Positions 35,102 to 42,515 of a stretch of DNA of 64,000 bases are shown piece by piece (the stretch's first letter is position 1; every line of letters starts with the position of its first letter). The DNA is from Caldifarciminota bacterium. Lineage in GTDB: Bacteria; Hydrothermota; Tepidihabitantia; SM23-42. Position numbers and translations under genes: made by a program. The notes under the pieces are model-generated. The model was given only the letters and a program-made list of their open reading frames with translations, ran no database searches and was not told the origin of the DNA. The DNA is taken from contig JALVOT010000006.1 of the NCBI GenBank assembly GCA_027026255.1, positions 62,001 through 126,000 of the forward strand, written 5' to 3'.

Positions 35102-35590
35102 ATAGAGGTTAAAAAGATAAAGGTCAGTCCCGAATCCGGGGTTAATGTCATCTGCGGACAGAGCCATTTTATCAAAACCGCGGAGGACCTTTATGAGATT
35201 TTGATGAATAGTGCACCGGGCATTAAGTTCGGTCTGGCATTCTGTGAGGCATCGCAGGAATGTTTGGTGCGTTATGAAGGCAATGATGAGGAACTGGTGA
35301 AGCTGGCGCAGCGGTATGCCTTAGAAATCGGGGCAGGCCATTTCTTTATAATCTTTATAAAAAATGCTTTTCCCATAAATGTTCTGCCCGGCATCAAGTC
35401 CTGTCCAGAGGTATGTAATATTTTTTGTGCTACTGCAAATCCGATTGAGGTGCTCTATGTGGAAACTGAACAGGGACGGGGTGTTGTTGGTGTAATTGAT
35501 GGTTTCCGACCAAAGGGGATTGAGGGTGAAGATGATCGGACAAAGCGGTATAAATTTTTACGGGAGATAGGGTATAAAAAGGGCGGTTAG
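35102..35590 (+). CDS. Adenosine-specific kinase family protein (DUF355), apparent ATA start
   Basis: A 162-aa protein of the DUF355 family (an archaeal member was described as an adenosine-specific kinase). The conserved N-terminal part [20 protein letters not shown] and then [26 protein letters not shown] and [20 protein letters not shown] are all present. Only an ATG at 35204 and a TTG at 35201 would be conventional starts, and they would delete about 33 conserved residues. The frame upstream is open to an ATA at 35102 preceded by AGGAGG (35091-35096) with 5-nt spacing, so AUA appears to be the start. It lies 14 bp after era and its stop overlaps the miaA stop (convergent). Confidence 0.8.
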   Translation: MEVKKIKVSPESGVNVICGQSHFIKTAEDLYEILMNSAPGIKFGLAFCEASQECLVRYEGNDEELVKLAQRYALEIGAGHFFIIFIKNAFPINVLPGIKSCPEVCNIFCATANPIEVLYVETEQGRGVVGVIDGFRPKGIEGEDDRTKRYKFLREIGYKKGG

Positions 35591-36495
35591 AAGGATTTCA
35601 GTTTTTCAATAATCACCTTAACAATATTTTCATCTCCGGGGTCATACCATTCTAAACCCGGGACGGCTTTAAACCAGGTAATCTGCCGGCGTGCAAAATT
35701 TCTTGTTCGCTGTTGGGCACGGGCGACCGCTTCCTGCAGAGAACATTCACCCTGTAGATACTGAATTATCTCTTTATAGCCGATTGTCCTTAAGGCGCTT
35801 AATTGAGGAGAAAATCCTTTTTTAAGAAGAGACTCTGTCTCCTCGATTAATCCATCTTCAATCATCTTTTTAAAGCGCTGATTGATACGGTGGTAAAGAA
35901 GCGGTCGGGGTAGATTGATGCCTATATAATATGGAAGAAATTTCGCTTTCTGGGGGGTTGATTTGAGAAACTCAGTCAGTGGCTGACCGGTCATCTCGTA
36001 TACCTCAAGTCCCCTGAGGATACGCTGTCGGTCTTTGGGGTTTACCCGAATCGCCCAGTCAGGGTCGAGCTTCTGCAATTTCTGGTAGAGGTATTCCAGG
36101 CCTTTTTTCTCGACTAATTTTAAAAGGTGGTTGCGTATCTGTTTATCGGAAGGGGGTAGATTATGGAATGGATTGAACAGGGCGCGAATGTATAGACCGG
36201 TTCCACCGCAGACAATGGGTATCTTGTTTTTCGTTAAGACCTCTGATATTTTTGTCTCGGCGTCGCGTGCAAATTGGCCGCTTGAATATGTATCCCGGGG
36301 ATCGACAAAGTCGATGAGATGAAAAGGGACCTTTTTTCTGTCATCCGGAGAAGGCTTGGCAGTACCGATATCAAGATATTTGTAGACCTGGCGTGAGTCT
36401 GCAGAGATAATCGCAGCGGGAATCTTTTCAGCCACCTTCATGGCAATTGCGGTTTTACCTGCTGCAGTGGGACCGACGATGGTGATGATTTTCAC
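35587..36495 (-). CDS. miaA: tRNA dimethylallyltransferase
   Basis: Transfers dimethylallyl to A37 of tRNAs reading UNN codons. P-loop [34 protein letters not shown], the [12 protein letters not shown] block, [11 protein letters not shown] and RRQITWF are family motifs. GTG 36495 ([11 protein letters not shown]...) gives 302 aa. The longer open frame to 36579 overlaps pilD and lacks family sequence. It follows pilD by 10 bp. Confidence 0.92.
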   Translation of the reverse strand: MKIITIVGPTAAGKTAIAMKVAEKIPAAIISADSRQVYKYLDIGTAKPSPDDRKKVPFHLIDFVDPRDTYSSGQFARDAETKISEVLTKNKIPIVCGGTGLYIRALFNPFHNLPPSDKQIRNHLLKLVEKKGLEYLYQKLQKLDPDWAIRVNPKDRQRILRGLEVYEMTGQPLTEFLKSTPQKAKFLPYYIGINLPRPLLYHRINQRFKKMIEDGLIEETESLLKKGFSPQLSALRTIGYKEIIQYLQGECSLQEAVARAQQRTRNFARRQITWFKAVPGLEWYDPGDENIVKVIIEKLKSF

Positions 36496-36505
36496 ATCAA
36501 GATTA

Positions 36506-37273
36506 TTAAAGGATATTGGTGTTATACAATAATGCAGAAATTTGAGTTTTGAACAGAAGGGCAAGGATTGCACCGACACTCAAAAACGGCGCAAAGGGGA
36601 TCGGAACATCCCGGGACTGATGGGTTGCCGTGATATAAAGGATGCCGAAGATTGCCCCGATCAGCGCAGCAATGAAGATTGCCGTGATGACCAGAGGGAA
36701 TCCGATAAATGCGCCGATCATTGCGGTAAGGTAAACATCGCCCAAACCCATAACCTCTTTTTTGTAAACCCGTCCGCCGATTACTCTTATTAAAAGTATT
36801 AAACCACCACCGAATCCCAATCCGATAACGCCGATTAATAAATTTTTTGTTAAAATCTGTAGTATTATTCCCAGCGCAATGCCGGGTATCGATATCAAAT
36901 CAGGAATCAATTGATGGGTAAAGTCAATTCCGGAGATTACAATCAGGGCACAGAAAAAAAATGAATAGAAAAAGAAGGGAATATTCAATTGGTAATTGAC
37001 ATAAGCGTAGTAGATAAGAAGGCCGGTTATCAATTCAATGATTGGGTAATGGATACTGATTCGCTCCTTACAACCGACACATCGGCCCCTGAGGATGATA
37101 TAACTGAGAATCGGAATATTTTCATACCACCTGATCGGCCGATGACATCGGGGACAGAATGAATTCGGTCTGACAATGGAAATTCCCCGGGGTATTCGGT
37201 ATATGAGGACATTCAGGAAACTTCCGATTGCTGCACCAAAGATAAATATAAATATTTTAAAGATTAGTTCCAA
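36506..37273 (-). CDS. pilD: Prepilin peptidase / N-methyltransferase
   Basis: Integral membrane aspartyl protease that trims and N-methylates type IV prepilins. GSFLNVLIYRIPRG and the methylase Zn cysteines CPRC and CVGC are at the N-terminus. The catalytic Asp residues lie in SGIDFTHQLIPD and GLGDVYLTAMIG. About eight hydrophobic segments; 255 aa. The TTG start immediately follows the stop of the upstream gene, suggesting coupling. It complements pilMNOPQ at 48.6-52.9 kb. Confidence 0.92.
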   Translation of the reverse strand: MELIFKIFIFIFGAAIGSFLNVLIYRIPRGISIVRPNSFCPRCHRPIRWYENIPILSYIILRGRCVGCKERISIHYPIIELITGLLIYYAYVNYQLNIPFFFYSFFFCALIVISGIDFTHQLIPDLISIPGIALGIILQILTKNLLIGVIGLGFGGGLILLIRVIGGRVYKKEVMGLGDVYLTAMIGAFIGFPLVITAIFIAALIGAIFGILYITATHQSRDVPIPFAPFLSVGAILALLFKTQISALLYNTNIL

Positions 37274-37693
37274 TTATTTTGTATTTTTAAGTTTGAAATA
37301 TACCGCGAATAAATCGAGGCACTTATGGAGGTCATCGATGCTTCCTTTTATGATTTCGATAATATTGTCATATCCACTGTTATTGAGGCGGGGTAACACG
37401 ATTACCGCCTTTTTTACACCGGGCACAACTGAGTGTAATATTATTCCATTCTCGGCAAGGCTGATAAAAACATCAGCCCTGTTCAGCGGATCGCGGAAAT
37501 CATTTTCCAGAACAATACTATGACCGATATCAATTAAGGATTTGGTCAGACTATAAAAAAGATATTTTAATCTTTCCATCAATGTTACATTCGCCGTTTC
37601 CTTAAGGATGTTGTCTTTTTTTATTGTTGATTTTATCTCTTCAATATTTTTGGTAAGATTTTTATAGAGGGCAGTAAAGTCATCCGCGTTCAT
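37274..37693 (-). CDS. HepT/DUF86-like protein with degenerate active site
   Basis: A 139-aa all-helical protein. The central part TKSLIDIGHSIVLENDFRDP then FISLAENGII resembles the DUF86/HepT core (helix with a conserved small/His/Asp face, then an [AE]E-G-[IV] turn). The catalytic RX4-6H segment of HepT RNases is not recognisable (LPRLNNSGYDNIIEIIKGSI), and no MntA nucleotidyltransferase is next to it. It may be a non-catalytic homologue. The ATG is 5 nt after a perfect -10 box (leaderless). It heads the set with pilD and miaA. Family call tentative. Confidence 0.5.
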   Translation of the reverse strand: MNADDFTALYKNLTKNIEEIKSTIKKDNILKETANVTLMERLKYLFYSLTKSLIDIGHSIVLENDFRDPLNRADVFISLAENGIILHSVVPGVKKAVIVLPRLNNSGYDNIIEIIKGSIDDLHKCLDLFAVYFKLKNTK

Positions 37694-37698
37694 AATCC

Positions 37699-37726
37699 AT
37701 TATAACCATCTCTTTTTAATTGTCAA
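37699..37726 (-). promoter_or_regulatory. Leaderless promoter of the HepT-like/pilD/miaA set
   Basis: TTGACA (RC of 37721-37726), a 16-bp spacer and TATAAT (RC of 37699-37704), then 5 nt to ATG 37693. Confidence 0.85.
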
Positions 37727-37814
37727 TATAATATATCAACAATTTTCAAGAAAAGATGACGGCGCTGCAGTTTGATGTTTTGGTTGTTATTGATTGAGAA
37801 AAAATAATTTGTAG

Positions 37815-37846
37815 TAAAAGAGAAGGGGGATAATATCCCCCTTCTC
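37815..37846 (-). terminator. Intrinsic terminator of the 41-aa peptide gene
   Basis: Perfect 11-bp stem GAGAAGGGGGA (37820-37830) with TCCCCCTTCTC (37836-37846) and loop TAATA. A U-tract follows on the minus-strand transcript. It begins 8 bp after the peptide stop. Confidence 0.85.
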
Positions 37847-37854
37847 AGGACAAC

Positions 37855-37980
37855 TTATTTTCTTTTCTTAGTCGTCTTTTTCTTTTTGGTTGTTTTAGTT
37901 GTTTTGGTTGATTTTTTAGTTTTAGTTGACTTGGTTGTCTTTTTCTTTTTGGTTTTCTTTTTTGAACCGCACTTGCGCAT
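37855..37980 (-). CDS. 41-aa Lys/Thr-rich peptide with N-terminal MRKCG
   Basis: ATG at 37980 follows GGAGG with 7-nt spacing, a consensus promoter and, downstream, a strong terminator. It is therefore a dedicated monocistronic gene. The product is MRKCGSKKKTKKKKTTKSTK followed by similar Lys/Thr/Ser repeats, about half Lys, with one Cys. It resembles histone-H1-like or nucleic-acid-binding basic tails. The short length and single MxxCG start recall the 31-aa MPCG protein at 20930. Function unknown; nucleoid or ribosome association is a guess. Confidence 0.7.
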   Translation of the reverse strand: MRKCGSKKKTKKKKTTKSTKTKKSTKTTKTTKKKKTTKKRK

Positions 37981-37999
37981 TATTACCTCCTTTGTGGTA

Positions 38000-38027
38000 A
38001 TTATAATCATAATTTAAAATTTGTCAA
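38000..38027 (-). promoter_or_regulatory. Promoter of the 41-aa peptide gene
   Basis: TTGACA (RC of 38022-38027), a 16-bp spacer and TATAAT (RC of 38000-38005). A leader of about 14 nt contains AAAGGAGG. Confidence 0.85.
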
Positions 38028-38152
38028 GGGATAAATGCATCTAAAAACAAAAAAATTTGATTGAGTTGAAAATTATTTGTAGTGTATAAAAAATGTAGAT
38101 TCAATGGGATTATTGGCTTTTCCGTTAATAGTAGTAGTATATATTTTTATTG

Positions 38153-38180
38153 TTGACATTATAAAAAATATGATTAATAT
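38153..38180 (+). promoter_or_regulatory. Leaderless promoter of the nfeD-like operon
   Basis: TTGACA (38153-38158), a 16-bp spacer and TAATAT (38175-38180), then AAATT and ATG 38186. Confidence 0.8.
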
Positions 38181-38185
38181 AAATT

Positions 38186-39445
38186 ATGAGTCCATTTCTG
38201 GTGTTATTACTTTCGCTCAACGCCAATGTCGTATATGTTACAGAAATGGATGGAGTGATCAGTCCCGCCAGCAGTTCTTACATTGTGAGAACAATTAATA
38301 TTGCAGAAAAGAATCAGGCGGAATGTTTGATTATCAAACTTGATACCCCGGGCGGACTTGATGAATCAATGCGTATGATTACAAAGAGAATTCTCAGCAG
38401 CCGAATTCCAATTGTTGTCTATGTAGCACCAAGGGGGGCGCGTGCTGCATCGGCCGGGGTCTTTATCCTTTATGCCAGTCATATCGCCGCGATGGCTCCG
38501 GGCACCAATATCGGAGCAGCCCATCCGGTGTCTATGGGGCAGCAGAAGATGGATAGTGTAATGCTGGCAAAGGTTACCAATGATGCGGTCGCCTATCTGA
38601 AGGCGCTCGCCAAAACCCGGGGAAGAAATTTGAAATGGGCTGAGGATGCGGTAAGGAAGAGTGTATCGGTTGATGCCGAGACTGCGCGCAAACTTGGTGT
38701 GTGTGATATTATTGCGGAGAATGAGACTCAGCTGTTAAAGAAACTGAACGGCAGAAAGATTGAGATTGACGATGAAAATATTGTCCTTTATACCAATGGA
38801 CTGCCGATTCGAAAGATTAAGATGACCCTGCGGGAGAGGTTGCTGCTGCTTTTGACAAATCCCAATATTGCCTATATACTTTTACTCCTGGGCATCTACG
38901 GACTGTTTTTTGAACTTCAGAATCCCGGGGCAATATTTCCCGGGGTGGTGGGTGGAATATGTTTGATTTTAGGTTTCTATGCACTGCATCTTCTTCCGGT
39001 CAATTATGCCGGGGTGGCCTTGATTTTTCTTTCCGCCATATTGTTTATTCTGGATATTTACATAACTTCACACGGCCTTCTTACTATCGGGGGTGTGATA
39101 TCATTGGTTCTGGGTTCCTTGATATTATTTGAAAGTGATGTTCCCTATCTAAGAATATCCTGGGAGGTGATTATGATAGTTGTTGTTATCGTTGTTGGTT
39201 TTGTTGTTTTTATATTAACCCTGGGTATTCGTGCACAATTCAAAAGAAGGGTTACCGGCCAGGAAGGATTGATTGGTGAATTTGGAGTTGCCAAGACAGG
39301 GGTTGATTCCCGGGGGGGGACGGTATTTGTGCGGGGGGAATTCTGGAGTGCGGTTAGTGATAAGGTGATTAAAAAAGACCAGAGGGTTGTTGTTGTCGGT
39401 GTTGAGAAGATGCTGTTGAAGGTGGAACCGGCATCTAAAGAATAA
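38186..39445 (+). CDS. NfeD1b-type membrane-bound ClpP-class serine protease
   Basis: A 419-aa membrane protease/stomatin partner. A short signal peptide precedes a ClpP-class domain: LDTPGGLDESMRMI, the nucleophile Ser in RAASAGVFILYASHIAAMAPG, and Lys in DAVAYLKALAKTRGRN. Then come several transmembrane helices (PNIAYILLLLGIYGLFFELQ onward) and an NfeD OB domain (GEFGVAKTGVDSRGGTVFVRGEFW). This is the full-length form that works with stomatin-like proteins in membrane quality control. No stomatin gene follows; instead two envelope-protein genes and DedA are downstream. Confidence 0.88.
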   Translation: MSPFLVLLLSLNANVVYVTEMDGVISPASSSYIVRTINIAEKNQAECLIIKLDTPGGLDESMRMITKRILSSRIPIVVYVAPRGARAASAGVFILYASHIAAMAPGTNIGAAHPVSMGQQKMDSVMLAKVTNDAVAYLKALAKTRGRNLKWAEDAVRKSVSVDAETARKLGVCDIIAENETQLLKKLNGRKIEIDDENIVLYTNGLPIRKIKMTLRERLLLLLTNPNIAYILLLLGIYGLFFELQNPGAIFPGVVGGICLILGFYALHLLPVNYAGVALIFLSAILFILDIYITSHGLLTIGGVISLVLGSLILFESDVPYLRISWEVIMIVVVIVVGFVVFILTLGIRAQFKRRVTGQEGLIGEFGVAKTGVDSRGGTVFVRGEFWSAVSDKVIKKDQRVVVVGVEKMLLKVEPASKE

Positions 39446-39448
39446 CCT

Positions 39449-40171
39449 TTGAATATGCCGATAATTCTTTTTGCTGCTTTTGAATCGTTTTTATTTCCGC
39501 CCGGATATTTTTTGGAAACGCAGTTCAACCCGGCGCACCTTGTGGAGGGCAGGATAGCAATTTTGTTCAACGGCGAAAATAAATTCAGTATCCCCGGTCT
39601 TAATAAGTATACCGCCTTTTTACAATTTAATAATTTAGGGATTAAATTGATAAGTTTCGGTAATGATTATTACCGGGAAAATCTGTTGGGTCTGGGCTGG
39701 GGATTGCGGGTTGCAGAAAAACTGGCGCTTGGTCTTGATGTTTCGCTGCTGAATTACTGGATTGAAGACGGCGATAATGAATTGAGTTACACCTTGAAAA
39801 TAGGAGGTAAATATGGCGGGGGGCCGGTAAGGATTTATCTATGGCTCAACAATATCAATCTTCCACGATTTAAGGGTCTTAACCGCCTTCCTGTAAATTA
39901 CGAAGTGCTCACCGATTTTTCGGGTAGTCCACAATTATCATTCTATTTTGCTGTGCGTGGGGTTGAAAGGGATTTTCCCTTTTTCAATTTCGGTTTCCAT
40001 TATCATCCGCATAAAGCGATAAAAATACTTTTGGGGGTAAATACCGAACCCTTAATGCCGGAATATGGAATGACAATGCAATTTGGTAAACTGGAAGTTC
40101 GATATTCAGGTAATAGCCACCGTCAATTAGGTCTTACCCATTCCCTGGGACTCGGTTTTCAAATTCGGTGA
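39449..40171 (+). CDS. Predicted outer-membrane beta-barrel protein
   Basis: A 240-aa protein with a hydrophobic N-terminus and then alternating polar/aromatic strands (TAFLQFNNLGIKLISFGND, LALGLDVSLLNYWIED, GGPVRIYLWLNNINLP, GLTHSLGLGFQIR). It ends in Arg after an aromatic strand. The pattern resembles small barrels such as the PorV/UPF0164 type, but I cannot assign a family. The start may be TTG 39449 or ATG 39455; neither has a strong Shine-Dalgarno. It overlaps the next gene's GTG start, so co-translation is likely. Confidence 0.6.
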   Translation: MNMPIILFAAFESFLFPPGYFLETQFNPAHLVEGRIAILFNGENKFSIPGLNKYTAFLQFNNLGIKLISFGNDYYRENLLGLGWGLRVAEKLALGLDVSLLNYWIEDGDNELSYTLKIGGKYGGGPVRIYLWLNNINLPRFKGLNRLPVNYEVLTDFSGSPQLSFYFAVRGVERDFPFFNFGFHYHPHKAIKILLGVNTEPLMPEYGMTMQFGKLEVRYSGNSHRQLGLTHSLGLGFQIR

Positions 40172-41901
40172 TTCTACTTTTATTATTTATTAATAGTTTA
40201 AATAAAACATCAATCTTTGAGACCGATAATCCATATAACTTTGAGGTTATCCTGAAGGATTTAGAGGACTTGAGAAGGAACCCGATTGACCTGAACAGTG
40301 CAGGTCTTAAGGAATTATTAAAGATTCCCTATCTTACTCCGGGTGATGCACTTAAGATTATAGATTATCGCCGCCGATTTCATTATTTTAATGCCCCGGC
40401 TGACCTTTATAAAATTCCCGGATTTGATAAAGAGTTAATTGAATTAATCCAGCCGTTTATTACGGTCGGTAAGGGTTCTGGAGAATTCAAGAAATTTAAT
40501 ACCCGTTTCAGGATCCAGGATGAACTACCATACAGTTATTCCGGATGTCGGTTTTATACACGGACACAGGTCTGGACTGATCAATATCATCTTTTTCTTG
40601 TTACTGAAAAGGACCCTGATGAAGAAAATTTTTTTGATTATTTCTCTCCCGGTTTCGTGATTGACGAAGGTTCAAGAAGATTCGCCTTGGGAAGGTATAA
40701 TCTTGATTTTGGAAATGGCATCGTGCTTTCTCCGTTAGGTTCATTTTTTAATGTCTATGATTTTCATCTCCTCATAAATGAACGCGGGGTTATGCCCTAT
40801 ACATCGGTAATGGAAAATAACGGATTTTTTGGGGCCGCAGTTAGTGATTCGATTTTTGTTCGAACCACTATCTTCTATTCGCATCAGAAACTTGACGGCA
40901 GGATTGATTCCGCTGGTTTTGCCCGTTCCTTTGATCCGGATGGTGAACATACCGATTCCCTCTCCTTTTCCAGGATGGACCAAATCGATGAAGAAATCTG
41001 GGGATATGATTTGTGTTATAAGAAGAGTTCATTTTCCTTGGGAAACCGTTTTTATCGGTGTTATTATAATCCACCCTTCGCCAGTGATGATTCCCTTACC
41101 GGTTTCTACGGCAGAAAATTCTGGATGTCATCATTCAATATAAAATATACCACCGGTAATTTTTTTCTTTTTGGTGAATCAGCCCGGACCTTTCATAACC
41201 GCTGGGGTGGTATATTTGGATTTACCAGTACATTTCCGCTGTGCGATTTTAATCTTGCCGGCAAGTTTTTCCCCCGGGGTTTTTATTCACCCAAGGGGTC
41301 GGTGGTTGAAGAAGATTATGCCGGTGGTGTTCTGGCAATCAAAAATATTTCACGCATCGGAAGATTTGAATTTATATTTGGACTTGATAATGAATTAACA
41401 TCCGATACCATACAGAGAGTATTTAGACTGAATTTTGAAAAGAGACTGGCTATGATGGATGCACATTTACAATACCGATGGCGTTGTACAGAAGATATCA
41501 GAGACCTTTACAATTACAAGATCTTTTTGCGAATCGGACCCGGTTCCAGGGTTTTCTTTGATATTCGTTTTAACGGGAGATATGTATTGGATGATGAAGA
41601 GGGGTGGGAGAAGGGGCTGTTTTTCAGCTTGGAGGGTGTTTATAAAACAAGGAGGATTGATCTTCGCCTGAGGGGCGGCCGCTACATTACTGATTCCTAT
41701 GATTCCCGGGTCTATGTTTATGAGATTGACCTGCCCGGTGTGATTAATAATCGTCCATTTTATAATCGGGGTTATTATGGATTTATTTATGTTGCTGTTA
41801 AACCCTTCAGTATTTTGAAATTGACTTCGAAATATAGTGTGCAGTTTAAAGAAGATGAGCGGATAAAAAAAATCGGTGCACAACTGGATATTGAATTTTA
41901 A
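40168..41901 (+). CDS. Helix-hairpin-helix plus beta-barrel envelope protein
   Basis: A 577-aa exported protein. After a short signal peptide (ILLLLFINSL) residues about 20-95 hold two ComEA-type HhH motifs (NPIDLNSAGLKELLKIPYLTP; APADLYKIPGFDKELIELIQPF). The remaining 480 residues are long alternating strands rich in Phe, Tyr and Arg with repeated FFLFG/FGRY-type turns, ending SVQFKEDERIKKIGAQLDIEF, as in outer-membrane barrels. HhH-barrel proteins of this design occur in Bacteroidetes-like bacteria. A role in DNA binding at the cell surface or uptake is possible, given the pilus and dprA genes, but unproven. Confidence 0.65.
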   Translation: MILLLLFINSLNKTSIFETDNPYNFEVILKDLEDLRRNPIDLNSAGLKELLKIPYLTPGDALKIIDYRRRFHYFNAPADLYKIPGFDKELIELIQPFITVGKGSGEFKKFNTRFRIQDELPYSYSGCRFYTRTQVWTDQYHLFLVTEKDPDEENFFDYFSPGFVIDEGSRRFALGRYNLDFGNGIVLSPLGSFFNVYDFHLLINERGVMPYTSVMENNGFFGAAVSDSIFVRTTIFYSHQKLDGRIDSAGFARSFDPDGEHTDSLSFSRMDQIDEEIWGYDLCYKKSSFSLGNRFYRCYYNPPFASDDSLTGFYGRKFWMSSFNIKYTTGNFFLFGESARTFHNRWGGIFGFTSTFPLCDFNLAGKFFPRGFYSPKGSVVEEDYAGGVLAIKNISRIGRFEFIFGLDNELTSDTIQRVFRLNFEKRLAMMDAHLQYRWRCTEDIRDLYNYKIFLRIGPGSRVFFDIRFNGRYVLDDEEGWEKGLFFSLEGVYKTRRIDLRLRGGRYITDSYDSRVYVYEIDLPGVINNRPFYNRGYYGFIYVAVKPFSILKLTSKYSVQFKEDERIKKIGAQLDIEF

Positions 41902-41903
41902 TA

Positions 41904-42515
41904 ATGATTGACTGGCTTACCAACCGACCGGCAATTCTTATTTATGGATTTTTACTCTTTAATGCATTTTTTGAGAGTTTCTTTCCACCCTACCCATCCG
42001 ACGCCCTGGTATTGGTGTTTTCATTTATTGCCGGGCAGGGAGCCTGTAGTGTCTATATTGTTTATTTCTGCACTGTTATCGGCAGCATTACGGGGATTAT
42101 GGTGATTTATTATTTGGGAAAGACCCGGGGTGATGCATTGATAAATTTTCTTGCCCGCTCATTTTTGGGAAGATTTATCCCGGTCAGATTGATTGAAAGG
42201 GCGAAGGTGAAATTTCATCATCGCAGTGGTATGGTCGTATTTTTAAATCGTTTTATACCGGGAATGAGGGCGCCGATCTGTTTTGCTGCCGGGCTGGTTG
42301 GTGTTGAAGGTAATACATTCTTTCTGTTTAGTAGTATAAGTGTTTCACTGTGGAATTTTTTTCTGGTATTGGCCGGTTTCTATGTGGGGACAAACTGGGA
42401 GACGGCGCAGAGTTTCTTAAAGACATATAATTTAATCATCGCATCGCTTATTATTTTTATTGTTTTAATTGTTACAGTAAGCTATTTTATCAGAAGAAAA
42501 AGAAGACCGTTATGA
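41904..42515 (+). CDS. DedA-family membrane protein
   Basis: A 203-aa polytopic protein of the DedA/SNARE-associated (VTT) family, implicated in lipid scrambling and envelope homeostasis. Signatures: NAFFESFFPPYPSDALVLVFSFIAG with re-entrant loop residues, GKTRGDALINFLARSF, and FLNRFIPGMRAPICFAAGLVG. Four to five membrane helices. ATG lies 2 bp after the previous stop, and its end overlaps the convergent kinase-helicase gene. Confidence 0.87.
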   Translation: MIDWLTNRPAILIYGFLLFNAFFESFFPPYPSDALVLVFSFIAGQGACSVYIVYFCTVIGSITGIMVIYYLGKTRGDALINFLARSFLGRFIPVRLIERAKVKFHHRSGMVVFLNRFIPGMRAPICFAAGLVGVEGNTFFLFSSISVSLWNFFLVLAGFYVGTNWETAQSFLKTYNLIIASLIIFIVLIVTVSYFIRRKRRPL

